This document shows positions 43,884-51,858 of a stretch of DNA of 64,000 nucleotides, one piece after another (position 1 is the stretch's first letter; the number at the start of each line of letters is the position of its first letter). The notes under the pieces were generated by a model. The model saw nothing but the letters and a program-made list of their open reading frames with translations, made no database searches and was not told the DNA's origin. The position numbers were made by a program, and so were the translations under genes. Source of the stretch: Candidatus Gaiellasilicea maunaloa (lineage in GTDB: Bacteria; Actinomycetota; Thermoleophilia; Gaiellales; Gaiellaceae); contig JANDLU010000003.1 of the NCBI GenBank assembly GCA_024330215.1, positions 1-64,000 on the forward strand, read 5' to 3'.

Positions 43884-44489
43884 ATGCAGGAAACCCATGC
43901 TGCGGCTGAGACACGCCGCGGCTTCATCGGCAAGGCGGCCATCCTCGGCGGCGGCGCTCTCGCCGCAGCCGGAGTCGGTGCCTTCGCCGACGCCGCCCGG
44001 GCCCAGTCGGCCCCGGCGAGCGACCTCGCGATCCTCAACTTCGCGTTGAGGCTCGAGTACCTCGAGGCCGAGTTCTACGATCGCGCCCGTCAGGGCAGCT
44101 TCGGCCGGCTGAACGCCGGCGTCCAGCGCTTCGCGGAAGTGCTCTACGCACACGAGCAGGCGCACGTCGACACGCTCATCGCGACGATCCCGGCACTCGG
44201 CGGGAACCCGATCGCGAAGCCGGCACTGAAGTTCCCGCGGCTCGCACAGCGCTCCTTCGTGCTCACGGCGATCCAGCTCGAGCAGGTCGGAGTCGGCGCC
44301 TACGGCGGGGCCTTCCCGGCGTTGAAGCTGAAGGCCGTGAAGGAAGCGGCGCTCGCGATCCATTCCGTGGAGGCACGTCACGCCGCGTACGCCCGGCTCG
44401 TTGCCGGCACGCTCCCGGCGAACGTGGCCTTCTTCAGCCCTCTGACAGCGGATCAGGTGCTCAAGCGCGCTGCTCCGTTCTTCGCCTAG
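43884..44489 (+). CDS. Ferritin-like domain protein with Tat signal
   Basis: 201 residues from ATG 43884. The N-terminus ETRRGFIGKAAILGGGALAAAGVGAFADAARA is a textbook Tat signal with an A-R-A cleavage site. The rest is a four-helix ferritin-like (DUF4439/Ferritin_2) domain with LRLEYLEAEFYDRA, YAHEQAHVDTLI, AIQLEQVGVGAYGGA and SVEARHAAYARLV supplying Glu/His ligands of a probable di-iron site. It is exported folded, probably metal-loaded, by the adjacent TatAC. The next gene is a paralogue 10 nt downstream. About 264 bp of upstream sequence should hold its promoter; I see GGGTCG/CGACCC inverted bases but no certain element. Confidence 0.88.
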   Translation: MQETHAAAETRRGFIGKAAILGGGALAAAGVGAFADAARAQSAPASDLAILNFALRLEYLEAEFYDRARQGSFGRLNAGVQRFAEVLYAHEQAHVDTLIATIPALGGNPIAKPALKFPRLAQRSFVLTAIQLEQVGVGAYGGAFPALKLKAVKEAALAIHSVEARHAAYARLVAGTLPANVAFFSPLTADQVLKRAAPFFA

Positions 44490-44499
44490 GAGACCTGCG

Positions 44500-45156
44500 A
44501 TGACTGAGATCTTCGTTCACAAGGGCATCGAGGTCGAGACCGACGCGCCGATCACCTCCGTCGCGGAGGAGCTCGGGACCTCGCGTGACCTGTTCCTGAA
44601 GCGGGCCGCCGTCTTCGGCGGCGGCGTCTTCGCAGCGGCATCCCTCGGGATGGCGCTGCCCGGCAACGCGAAGGCGACGAGGGCGTCGGACGTGGCGATC
44701 CTCAACTTCGCGTTGACGCTCGAGTACCTCGAGGCCACGTTCTATGCGATCGCCGTGACCAAGGGCTTCGGCCCGCGGGTCGGGCGGCTCGCGCGGGTGA
44801 TCCGCGACCACGAGATCGCGCACGTGAAGGCGCTCGTGGCGACGATCCCCTCGCTCGGGGGCACACCGGTGAAGAAGCCGAAGCTCAACTTCCCGCCGTC
44901 CCTGTACGCCAACGAGACGACCTTCCTTCAGACCGCGATGGCGCTCGAGGACACGGGCGTCGGTGCCTACAACGGTGCCGGCCCGGCCCTGACGCTCCGG
45001 CCGGTCAAGGAGGCCGCGGCGTCGATCGTCGCGGTCGAGGCGATGCACGCGTCGTGGGTTCGCGGCGTGGCGGGAACGGCTCCGGCCCCCGCCTCGTTCG
45101 ACGACCTGCTGACGACGCAGCAGGTGCTCGCCGCGGCAGGTCCCTTCCTCGCCTAA
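44500..45156 (+). CDS. Ferritin-like domain protein, paralogue of preceding gene
   Basis: 218 residues. A 30-residue pre-sequence leads to TSRDLFLKRAAVFGGGVFAAASLGMALPGNAKA, which is Tat-like but reads S-R-D-x-F-L-K: the second Arg is Asp. The ferritin-like domain is intact (LTLEYLEATFYAIA, RDHEIAHVKALV, ALEDTGVGAYNGA, AVEAMHASWVRGV). It may be exported as a partner of the preceding protein, or by tolerance for RD. Stop TAA abuts the next GTG (TAAGTG). Confidence 0.86.
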   Translation: MTEIFVHKGIEVETDAPITSVAEELGTSRDLFLKRAAVFGGGVFAAASLGMALPGNAKATRASDVAILNFALTLEYLEATFYAIAVTKGFGPRVGRLARVIRDHEIAHVKALVATIPSLGGTPVKKPKLNFPPSLYANETTFLQTAMALEDTGVGAYNGAGPALTLRPVKEAAASIVAVEAMHASWVRGVAGTAPAPASFDDLLTTQQVLAAAGPFLA

Positions 45157-45588
45157 GTGGTAGACGGAACGATCAAGCGGGCGGCCGGACTCGGCCGCCC
45201 GCTCGTTCTGCGGAGTGCGAGATCCGGCGTGCGTCTGCGGGTCACGCCGCTCTCGTTCGTCGATCCCGCTCCCGGCTCGAGATACTTCCAGCCGATCTCG
45301 CTCAACCGGTTCGTCGCGATCCGGGTCGAGCTCGTCAACGTCGGCTCGGCTCTATACGTCGACACGACGTCGAACGGCGCGCGAGTCGACTCGGGCGGAC
45401 GGCTACGCCGAGCCGCGATCCTCGATGCCGCCGAGCCGGGACTGAACCGCCCGCGCCTCGGGCCGGGGCGGCGCACGACGGGCACGCTTAGCTTCGAGGT
45501 CCCGAAGGCTGCGCGCGTGCGCTCCTTGCGACTGACGCTCGATAGCGGCTTCGGCCCCGAGACCGGAGTCTGGACCTTCTCCGGCTAG
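45157..45588 (+). CDS. DUF4352-like small beta protein
   Basis: 143 residues, GTG start directly at the preceding stop. SGVRLRVTPLSFVDPAPGSRYFQPISLNRFVAIRVELVNVGSALYVDT and TTGTLSFEVPKAARVRSLRLTLDSGF resemble the DUF4352 immunoglobulin-like fold normally found on lipoproteins; here there is no signal peptide or lipobox. It follows the ferritin-like pair and could be coexpressed. Domain call is by pattern only. Confidence 0.6.
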   Translation: MVDGTIKRAAGLGRPLVLRSARSGVRLRVTPLSFVDPAPGSRYFQPISLNRFVAIRVELVNVGSALYVDTTSNGARVDSGGRLRRAAILDAAEPGLNRPRLGPGRRTTGTLSFEVPKAARVRSLRLTLDSGFGPETGVWTFSG

Positions 45589-45599
45589 GATCGTCCGCC

Positions 45600-46901
45600 G
45601 TGAGGCGGGTGCTGTCAGCGGACTGGGTCCTGCCTGTCGAGGGAGAGCCGATCGAGAGCGGCGCCGTGGCGATCGAGACAGGCCGGATCGCCGCCGTGGG
45701 CACCACCGCCGAGCTCGGCGAGGGCGAGCGCTTCCCGGGGGCGGCGATCGTCCCGGGCTTCGTCAACGCACACACCCACCTCGAGTACGCGGTCTACGCG
45801 GGTTTCGGCGACGGGCTCTCGTTCGGCCCGTGGATCACCACGCACGTCGAGCGCAAGGCCCGGATCGAGCGGGCCGAGATGGAGGCGATCGCCCGTCTGG
45901 GCGCCGCCGATTGCCTTCGTTCAGGCATCACCACAGTGGGCGATCTCGCCTACGCCGGCGCGAGCGCGCACGCCTGTGCGGAGCTCGGCCTGCGCGCGAT
46001 CGTCTATCTCGAGGTGTTCGGCCGGGACGCCGCCGACGCTTTGCGGCAGTTCGAGGCGAAGCGGAGCTACGTGGACGCCGCCCTGTCGGATCGCGTGCGC
46101 GTCGGCATCTCGCCCCACGCGCCGTACACGTGCTCGCTCGAGGTCTACGCCGCGAGCATGGACCTCGGCTTGCCCGTGGGAACGCACCTGAACGAGAGCC
46201 AGGACGAGCTCGACTGGTTGCTGCGGGGCGAGGGGCCCTGGCGACCCTTCGGCGCGATGCTCGTCGAGCCGGACGGGCAGACGGGCATTCGGCGACTCGC
46301 AGTCGCGGGCCTGCTCGACGACCGAATCGTCGCGGCTCACTGCGTCAAGGTCGACTCGTCCGAGATCGACGCTCTCGCTGAGCGAGACGTCGCGGTCGTC
46401 CACTGTCCGCGCTCAAATGCCTTTCTCGGCTGTGGGATCGCCCCACTCGCCGAGCTCCGAGCCGCGGGTCTCCGGATCGGAGTAGGCACCGACGGAGTCT
46501 CGTCGGTGCCTTCACACGATTTCTTCGAGGAGCTTCGAACCGTGATCGCGCTGGCCCGCGCTCGCGGCGAGGAGGCCGACGCGCTCTCCGCCACCCAGGC
46601 GCTCGACCTCGCGACCCTCGGCGGCGCCCGCGCGCTCGGGATCGCCGACGAGACGGGATCGCTCGTCGTCGGCAAGCGTGCAGATCTCACCGTCGTCGGC
46701 CTCGCCGACTCGGCGTATCTACCATGGGAAGACCCCGCGGCCGCGGTGGTCTTCGGAGGCAGCTCGCACAGCATCCTGGCTACCCTCGTCGACGGGGAGA
46801 CCCGCTACGAGAAAGGAGGAGACGAATGGCACGCGCTGATCGCCGCCGCAGCACGCGCGCGAAGCCGGTTACTGGGCCTCGAGCGCCCACCCGGAACGTG
46901 A
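45600..46901 (+). CDS. Amidohydrolase (TRZ/ATZ/MTA-SAH deaminase family)
   Basis: 433 residues, GTG start. Metal-dependent hydrolase with FVNAHTHLEYAVY, GISPHAPYTCS, PVGTHLNESQDELDWL, AAHCVKVDSSEIDAL, VHCPRSNAFLGCG and GVGTDGVSSVPSHDFFEELRTV. The set matches cytosine-deaminase/5'-deoxyadenosine or aminofutalosine deaminases. The exact substrate cannot be settled. No menaquinone genes are adjacent. Its last 76 bases overlap the TPR gene in another frame. Confidence 0.86.
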   Translation: MRRVLSADWVLPVEGEPIESGAVAIETGRIAAVGTTAELGEGERFPGAAIVPGFVNAHTHLEYAVYAGFGDGLSFGPWITTHVERKARIERAEMEAIARLGAADCLRSGITTVGDLAYAGASAHACAELGLRAIVYLEVFGRDAADALRQFEAKRSYVDAALSDRVRVGISPHAPYTCSLEVYAASMDLGLPVGTHLNESQDELDWLLRGEGPWRPFGAMLVEPDGQTGIRRLAVAGLLDDRIVAAHCVKVDSSEIDALAERDVAVVHCPRSNAFLGCGIAPLAELRAAGLRIGVGTDGVSSVPSHDFFEELRTVIALARARGEEADALSATQALDLATLGGARALGIADETGSLVVGKRADLTVVGLADSAYLPWEDPAAAVVFGGSSHSILATLVDGETRYEKGGDEWHALIAAAARARSRLLGLERPPGT

Positions 46902-47689
46902 CGCAGCAGAGCATCGAGGACGCGATGTTCTTCGTCCGGCTGCGCCGGCATGCGAAGTGGATGTTCGTCTTCCTCGCCGTCATCTTCGCAGGTGGTTTCG
47001 TCATCTTCGGAGTCGGGGCGAACAACGCCGGCACCGGGATCGGCGACGTCCTCGCCGGCGGTGGGGGCTCCGGCGGAGCGGCCTCCGTCTCGGACGCCCG
47101 CGAGCGCGTGGAGGAGAACCCGAAGGACGCCGACGCCCGCCGCGAGCTCGCGACCGCGCTTGCGACCGACGGGCAGAACGGCGAGGCGATCGAGGCGCTC
47201 ACCGCCTACGTCGGGCTCCGTCCCACCGATCAGGCCGCGCTGCGCGAGCTCGCCGGCCTCTACCTGACGGAAGGCAATGTCCGCCAGCAGGAGGCACAGA
47301 ATGCGCAAACCCGCGCGGCCTATCTCACCGCCGGCTCGATCACCGAGCCGCTGAAGCTCGGCGACGGCGGCGTCACGCTTGGCGAGAATCCGATCACCAC
47401 CGCCGTCACGACCGAGGCGAACGAGGCGATCAACGCGGCGCTCGGCAAGGCACAGGAGGCCTACACCGCGGCGGTCACGACCTATGAGAAGCTCGTCAGG
47501 GTGGTTCCAAACGATCCGAACGTGCAGCTCGAGCTCGCGCAGACCGCCGAACAGGCGCGCGATTACCCGAAGGCGATCGCCGCCTACCAGCAGTTCCTGA
47601 AGCTCGCTCCCGACGACCCGAGCGCGGCGATCGTGAAGACCCAGATCAAGCAGCTGCAGGCGGCGCTCCGGCCGGCGGCGTCAGGCTAG
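46826..47689 (+). CDS. Membrane-anchored tetratricopeptide-repeat protein
   Basis: 287 residues from ATG 46826, preceded by AAAGGAGGAG. A basic N-terminus (MARADRRRSTRAKPVTG) leads to MFFVRLRRHAKWMFVFLAVIFAGGFVIFGVGANN, an uncleaved anchor, and a Gly-rich linker. TPR helices follow: RVEENPKDADARRELATALATDGQNGEAIEALTAYVGLRPTDQAAL, TYEKLVRVVPNDPNVQLELAQTAEQARDYPKAIAAYQQFLKLAPDDP. Probably an outside-facing scaffold. A start at 46925 (MFFVRL) would avoid the overlap, but the strong RBS favours 46826. Confidence 0.82.
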   Translation: MARADRRRSTRAKPVTGPRAPTRNVTQQSIEDAMFFVRLRRHAKWMFVFLAVIFAGGFVIFGVGANNAGTGIGDVLAGGGGSGGAASVSDARERVEENPKDADARRELATALATDGQNGEAIEALTAYVGLRPTDQAALRELAGLYLTEGNVRQQEAQNAQTRAAYLTAGSITEPLKLGDGGVTLGENPITTAVTTEANEAINAALGKAQEAYTAAVTTYEKLVRVVPNDPNVQLELAQTAEQARDYPKAIAAYQQFLKLAPDDPSAAIVKTQIKQLQAALRPAASG

Positions 47690-47745
47690 ACTCACCCGTC
47701 CGAGAACTTTCCGTTCGACATTTGCCGCGAGACCGGGGGCACGCC

Positions 47746-48105
47746 ATGAATTTCGACGTCAAGACCGAGAAGCTGAGCGACGAGCAGTTCGTGATCTCGC
47801 TGGCAGGTGAGGTGGACTTGTATACCGCCCCCGAGTTCAAGCAGCAGCTGCTCGAGGTGATCGACCAGGGTGGACGGGAGGTGATCGTCGATCTGAGCGA
47901 GACGACGTTCATCGACTCGACCACGCTCGGCGTTCTCGTCGGTGGCGTCAAGCGCCTGCGCACGAACGAGGGGCAGCTCTCGCTCGTCTGCAGCGATCGG
48001 AACATCACGAAGATCTTCGAGATCACGGGCCTCGATCGCGTCTTCACGATCCACGACACGCGCGACGAGGCGGTCCAATCCCTCGGCTCGGGATCAACCG
48101 CCTAA
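47746..48105 (+). CDS. STAS-domain anti-sigma factor antagonist
   Basis: 119 residues from ATG 47746. FVISLAGEVDLYTAPEFKQQLLEVIDQGGREVIVDLSETTFIDSTTLGVLVGGVKRLRTNEGQLSLVCSDRNITKIFEITGLDRVFTIHDTRDEAVQ aligns with SpoIIAA/RsbV; the phosphorylated serine would be in DSTTLG. It releases a sigma factor by binding an anti-sigma kinase, but no rsbW or sigma gene is nearby. TAA abuts the GTG of the next gene. Confidence 0.9.
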   Translation: MNFDVKTEKLSDEQFVISLAGEVDLYTAPEFKQQLLEVIDQGGREVIVDLSETTFIDSTTLGVLVGGVKRLRTNEGQLSLVCSDRNITKIFEITGLDRVFTIHDTRDEAVQSLGSGSTA

Positions 48106-48864
48106 GTGGACAAGAGAGGGCTGGCGCGCGGGCTCGTCGGTGCGTCCGCGATCCTGCTCGCAGTCTCGATCGCGAGCGGCTGCGGCACCGTCGGTCTTTC
48201 CGAGGCTGGGGACGGGAACGCGGCGAGCGGCGAGGCGCTCTTTGCGCAGAAGTGCGGCACCTGCCACGTGCTCGCGGATGCCGGCACGAAGGGCCAGATC
48301 GGGCCGAATCTCGACGACGCCTTCCTCCAGTCCCGTGCCGACGGGCTCGGGGAGTCGACGATCCAGTCGGTCGTCCGCGGCCAGATCGAGTACCCGGTGA
48401 AGGAGCCCTCGACCGGCACGCCGGGGATGCCTGGGCCTGACACATTGCTGCCGGAATGCGCCGAGGGGCGTGAGGACGAGCCGCGTGGCTGCGTCGCGGA
48501 CCAGAACGAGGCGGCCGAGGACATCGCCGCCTACGTCGCGTCGGTGGCAGGCAAGCCGACGGCGGGCACGCCCGCGTCCGGCGCCGATCCGGGCGGCTCG
48601 ACACCCGAGGCGGGCGCGGGCGACAGCCCCGACGGCGAGGCGATCTTCGCCGATGCCGGCTGCGGCGGCTGCCACGCGCTCGAAGCGGCGGGGGCGTCCG
48701 GCAATGTGGGACCGAGCCTCGACGAGTCAAAGCCGACGAAGGAGCTCGTGATCGAGCGCGTGACGAAGGGCATGGGCGCGATGCCGTCCTTCGCCGACTC
48801 GTACACGCCCGAGGAAATCGTCGCTGTCGCCGACTACGTCGTCTCGTCGACCGGCGGCCGCTAG
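48106..48864 (+). CDS. Diheme c-type cytochrome lipoprotein
   Basis: 252 residues, GTG start. The signal ends in a lipobox (AVSIASGC), so it is lipid-anchored. Two heme-binding motifs, CGTCH near residue 50 and CGGCH near 186, each sit in a cytochrome c fold (GEALFAQKCGTCHVLADAGTKGQIGPNLD and GEAIFADAGCGGCHALEAAGASGNVGPSLDE) with distal Met in MPGP and MGAMPSF. A Gly/Ala/Pro linker joins the domains. It probably carries electrons to the caa3-type oxidase encoded about 3 kb downstream. Confidence 0.9.
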   Translation: MDKRGLARGLVGASAILLAVSIASGCGTVGLSEAGDGNAASGEALFAQKCGTCHVLADAGTKGQIGPNLDDAFLQSRADGLGESTIQSVVRGQIEYPVKEPSTGTPGMPGPDTLLPECAEGREDEPRGCVADQNEAAEDIAAYVASVAGKPTAGTPASGADPGGSTPEAGAGDSPDGEAIFADAGCGGCHALEAAGASGNVGPSLDESKPTKELVIERVTKGMGAMPSFADSYTPEEIVAVADYVVSSTGGR

Positions 48865-48878
48865 CGACGCGTCCGCTC

Positions 48879-48913
48879 GGGACGTGTCCGGGGTCAAAGC
48901 CCGGACACGTCCC
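48879..48913 (-). repeat. REP-like palindrome at 3' end of RAYT gene
   Basis: GGGACGTGTCCGGG, loop GTCAAAG, CCCGGACACGTCCC: perfect 14-bp arms. The stop codon of the RAYT gene lies within its loop. Read on the minus strand the loop is CTTTGAC, the same orientation as the other palindrome would have in inverted form. Same family as 20919 and 49519. Confidence 0.88.
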
Positions 48914-49436
48914 GAAGGGCCAGTACGGCCAAGTATTCTCGCCGCGCTCGATAGTCCGCCACGAATCGCCTCAGCCGTTCGTCCGGTGACGGCACGATCT
49001 TGCCGCGTCCGCCGTAACCGCCCCACGGCCAGTCCTCCGGCTCACGGCAGAGTCCGGCCTCAATCGGGTTGAGTGCCAGATACGCGCGAACGACGAGAAA
49101 GTGCTCCTCCGTCTCGACCAACCCTGAGTAATAGCGCCCTTGAACGAGAGCGCCCCGCCGGCCGTGCCTGGCATTGAAGGCTTGAACGTACCGAGCGTTC
49201 AGGTGCTGCATACCCCGCGCGATGTTCGGCTGGCGGGTGGTGACGAGCAGGTGGAAGTGATTGCTCAGCTGGCAGTAGTCGTGAACGTCCCAGCCGTAGC
49301 GGGCCACCGTTCGCACCAAGAGATGGTCGAAGGAGACTCGATCGAGCGGTCCGACGAACAAGGACTCCCGATCCGTGGCACGCTGGGTGACGTGGTAGAC
49401 CCCACCTGGGATCTGTAGACGTGGACGGCGAGGCAT
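48894..49436 (-). CDS. REP-associated tyrosine transposase (RAYT, Y1_Tnp family)
   Basis: 180 residues from ATG 49436. MPRRPRLQIPGGVYHVTQRATDRESLF opens a typical IS200-related Y1 domain; HDYCQLSNHFHLLVTTRQPNIARGMQHLNARYVQAFNARHGRRGALVQGRYYSGLVETEEHFLVVRAYLALNPIEAGL contains the HUH motif (HFH) and the probable catalytic Tyr. RAYTs are domesticated or semi-mobile enzymes that act on REP palindromes. Both flanks carry such palindromes in inverted orientation, and the stop codon falls inside one. The ORF track start at 49505 extends into the flank. Confidence 0.92.
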   Translation of the reverse strand: MPRRPRLQIPGGVYHVTQRATDRESLFVGPLDRVSFDHLLVRTVARYGWDVHDYCQLSNHFHLLVTTRQPNIARGMQHLNARYVQAFNARHGRRGALVQGRYYSGLVETEEHFLVVRAYLALNPIEAGLCREPEDWPWGGYGGRGKIVPSPDERLRRFVADYRARREYLAVLALRDVSGL

Positions 49437-49518
49437 GGGCCGACGGTAGGCGAGCGCCGGACAGAACGAAAGTGTCCGCGCGAAGTTGGCACAGAACTGT
49501 TGCACCGACGGCGGAGTT

Positions 49519-49553
49519 GGGACATGTCCGGGCTTTGACCCCGAACGTGGCCG
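49519..49553 (+). repeat. REP-like palindrome upstream of RAYT gene
   Basis: GGGACATGTCCGGG, loop CTTTGAC, CCCGAACGTGGCC. The loop is the reverse complement of the GTCAAAG loop in the copy at 48879, so the two copies face each other around the transposase gene. The right arm is degenerate. Confidence 0.8.
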
Positions 49554-49563
49554 TTCGGGACGG

Positions 49564-50205
49564 TCAGGCGGTGGCCTCGAGATCGACGACGACGTGGGTG
49601 ATCGGCACGTCGAAGCGCGCTCCGGCCTCGCCGACGACGTTGCGCTCGAGCCAGTTGGAGCGGCCCTCGGGATGGGTCGAGATCACGATCTCGTCGGCGC
49701 CGAAGGTACGCAGCGCGTCCTCGATCGCCTGCAATGGATCGCCGTCGCCGACCTCGCCGCGCGCCTCGATCCCTTCGCGCGCGAGCCGCGCGAGGCTCGC
49801 GTCCAGGCGTTCCTGGGCGTCCACGCGGGCGCCATCCTCGTCGGAGGCCCAGTGCCGGAGCGGCGAGTTCAGCGCCGGCGTGACGACGAGCACCTGCTCG
49901 CGGACGCCCTCTGCCTTGCTGCGCAAGACCTCGAACAGCTCGGTTCCGCCAAGCGTCTCGTTCGCGATCACGAGGATCCGCCGCTCGTCCTCAGCGCCCC
50001 GATGGGGAATGCTCGTGCGCTCGTGCGGCACGGCCTCGACGGCTCGGAACCACCGCCAGAGCGCAAGACCGGTCAGGAGCACGAACACCGCCACTCCGAG
50101 CCAGCGGTCGATCGCGGCAGCGACGACGATCAACGCGAAGTAGGCGACCGTGAGCAGGACGAACCGGAACGCCTCGGCCTCGCTGCGGAGGGGGTTCCGA
50201 GCCAC
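49564..50205 (-). CDS. Membrane-anchored universal-stress-like protein
   Basis: 213 residues from GTG 50205. Two membrane helices near the N-terminus (FVLLTVAYFALIVVAAAIDRWLGVAVFVLLTGLALWRWF) precede a USP-like Rossmann domain: RRILVIANETLGGTELFEVLRSKAEGVREQVLVVTPALNSP, ARLAREGIEARGEVGDGDPLQAIEDALRTFGADEIVISTHPEGRSNWLERNVV. The STHPEGRSNWLERN block recurs in both domains of the tandem protein at 51001. It directly follows ctaE (8 nt), suggesting a role in oxidase assembly or regulation; no ATP-binding GxxxxG is evident. Confidence 0.8.
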   Translation of the reverse strand: MARNPLRSEAEAFRFVLLTVAYFALIVVAAAIDRWLGVAVFVLLTGLALWRWFRAVEAVPHERTSIPHRGAEDERRILVIANETLGGTELFEVLRSKAEGVREQVLVVTPALNSPLRHWASDEDGARVDAQERLDASLARLAREGIEARGEVGDGDPLQAIEDALRTFGADEIVISTHPEGRSNWLERNVVGEAGARFDVPITHVVVDLEATA

Positions 50206-50213
50206 GAGCGACG

Positions 50214-50825
50214 CTAGATCAGGTAGATCGTCGCGTACACGACGATCCACATCACGTCGACGAAGTGCCAATAGATCCCGGGGATCTCGACGCCGTGATG
50301 ATGCTCCGGCGTGTAGTGCCCGCGGAAGGCACGTACGGTCGCGACCGCGAGCAGCGTCAGCCCGACGAACACGTGCGCCCCGTGGAGCCCGGTCAGTCCG
50401 AAGAAGATCGTCCCGAAGGCGCCATCGCCCGGATTGAAGCCGATCCGTGCGTACTCGAGCATCTGGGTGAGCAGGAACGCGAGCCCCATCAGCAGCGTCA
50501 GCACGAGTCCCGCCTGCAGGCCTGCGCGATTGCCGCGTTTCACCGACTGGAGCGCCCAGTGCATCGTGAAGCTCGAGGTGACCAGGATCGCGGTATTGAC
50601 GCCGGCGACGAAGACCGGCAGGTGGAACGGCTCGAGCGGCCACGACTGCGCCTCGGGGTTGACCACGCGCACGAAGAAGTAGGCGGTGAAGAACGCGCCG
50701 AAGAGCATCGCCTCCGAGGCGATGAAGAGGAACATCCCGAGCACACTGGCACTGACCCGCGAGCTCTGGTTCGCGATCGGCGGGCCGTGCCCAACCGAAT
50801 GTGAGGAGCCGGCGTGGGCGCTCAC
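50214..50825 (-). CDS. ctaE: Cytochrome c oxidase subunit III
   Basis: 203 residues, GTG start, five membrane helices (the short form). GMFLFIASEAMLFGAFFTAYFFVRV, PVFVAGVNTAILVTSSFTMHWAL, GLTGLHGAHVFVGLTLLAVATVRAF and HGVEIPGIYWHFVDVMWIVVYATIYLI are the family motifs. Separated from ctaC-ctaD by the tandem USP-like gene and 175 bp. Confidence 0.95.
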   Translation of the reverse strand: MSAHAGSSHSVGHGPPIANQSSRVSASVLGMFLFIASEAMLFGAFFTAYFFVRVVNPEAQSWPLEPFHLPVFVAGVNTAILVTSSFTMHWALQSVKRGNRAGLQAGLVLTLLMGLAFLLTQMLEYARIGFNPGDGAFGTIFFGLTGLHGAHVFVGLTLLAVATVRAFRGHYTPEHHHGVEIPGIYWHFVDVMWIVVYATIYLI

Positions 50826-51000
50826 GCGCGCCCCTCGCCGGCACCGGCTCCCGCCTGGCAGAACCGGGCTCCGCCGGCGCCTGGCGCCGCTCGCCGCACC
50901 CGGCTCTCCGGGGCCGTACTACGCGTACTGTCCCCTCCGGCCGGGCACTGCGAGCGACGTCCGAGGAACGCGCGAGCGTTCGAGGTTGACACCGGGCGTC

Positions 51001-51858
51001 TCACGCGCTCACCTCCTCGGGCTGGACGACGACGTGCTCGACCGGGACGTTCGACTCGCTCCGCAGCCGGGAGATCAGATCGCGGCGCAACCACGAGGAG
51101 CCGCGCTGCTCGGGAAACGTCGAGACGAGGATCGAGTCGACCCGCTCGTCGCGCACGGCGTGCATGGCCGCGGTGAACGGGTCGGGATGGGCGACTTGAC
51201 CGTGAGCATCGATCGCCTCGGCCCGCAGGCGCGCGAGCGCGGCTCGCAGCCGACGCTCGGCCTCCGGATGGTCGCCGCGGTCGGAATCGCTCTGCGGGCA
51301 GACGATCAGGAAGCTCGCGCGCTCGCTCTCGCGCGCCTTCTCGCGGATCCGCTCGAGCAGCGGCTCGCCCAGCACCGTTTCGTTCGCCAGCACGAGCACG
51401 TTCTCCGCGCCGGTGCGCTCGGCCACATCGGAGGTCACGTGCTCGACCGGTCGCTCGCCAGCGGCCTTACGGATCTCGTCGAGCAGATTCCGGCGGCGCC
51501 AGCCGGATCTCGACTCCGGGTGCGTCGAGACGATCAACTCGTCGGGATCGTCCAGGGCGATCGCGTCCCGGACCGCCGTCAACGCGTCGTTGTCGACGAC
51601 GTCCCCCATCGCCGCGATTCCCGCCTCGCGGAGCTTCGCCAGCGTCCGGTCGAGCCGACGCCCGGCCGACGCTCGACGCGTGTTCTCATAGACGACGTAG
51701 CCCTCGCGAGGCGCGTTGACCGGTGCGATCACGCTGACGAGGACATCGGTGCCGCCGGCGCGCTCGCGGACGGCGTCGATCAGCTCGTCCCCGGTCAGGG
51801 TCTCGTTGGCGACCACGAGGATGCGACGCGGTTCCCCTCCCGCTGGGCCCGGGGTCAA
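51001..51858 (-). CDS. Tandem universal-stress-like protein in the oxidase cluster
   Basis: 285 residues from TTG 51858, overlapping the ctaD stop (TTGA). Two USP-like domains in tandem: PRRILVVANETLTGDELIDAVRERAGGTDVLVSVIAPVNAP...LIVSTHPESRSGWRRRNLLDEI (1-140) and ENVLVLANETVLGEPLLERIREKARESERASFLIVCPQSDS...SILVSTFPEQRGSSWLRRDLISRL (about 150-285). The STxPExRSxWLRRxL block is shared with the membrane-anchored protein next to ctaE. Coupling to ctaD suggests a soluble or membrane-edge role in oxidase biogenesis. Function unknown. Confidence 0.85.
   Translation of the reverse strand: MTPGPAGGEPRRILVVANETLTGDELIDAVRERAGGTDVLVSVIAPVNAPREGYVVYENTRRASAGRRLDRTLAKLREAGIAAMGDVVDNDALTAVRDAIALDDPDELIVSTHPESRSGWRRRNLLDEIRKAAGERPVEHVTSDVAERTGAENVLVLANETVLGEPLLERIREKARESERASFLIVCPQSDSDRGDHPEAERRLRAALARLRAEAIDAHGQVAHPDPFTAAMHAVRDERVDSILVSTFPEQRGSSWLRRDLISRLRSESNVPVEHVVVQPEEVSA

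Noticed and set aside
50826-51000. Riboswitch or leader upstream of ctaE
   Set aside because: GC-rich inverted bases exist (GGCGCCAGGCGCC) but nothing specific or conserved could be recognised.
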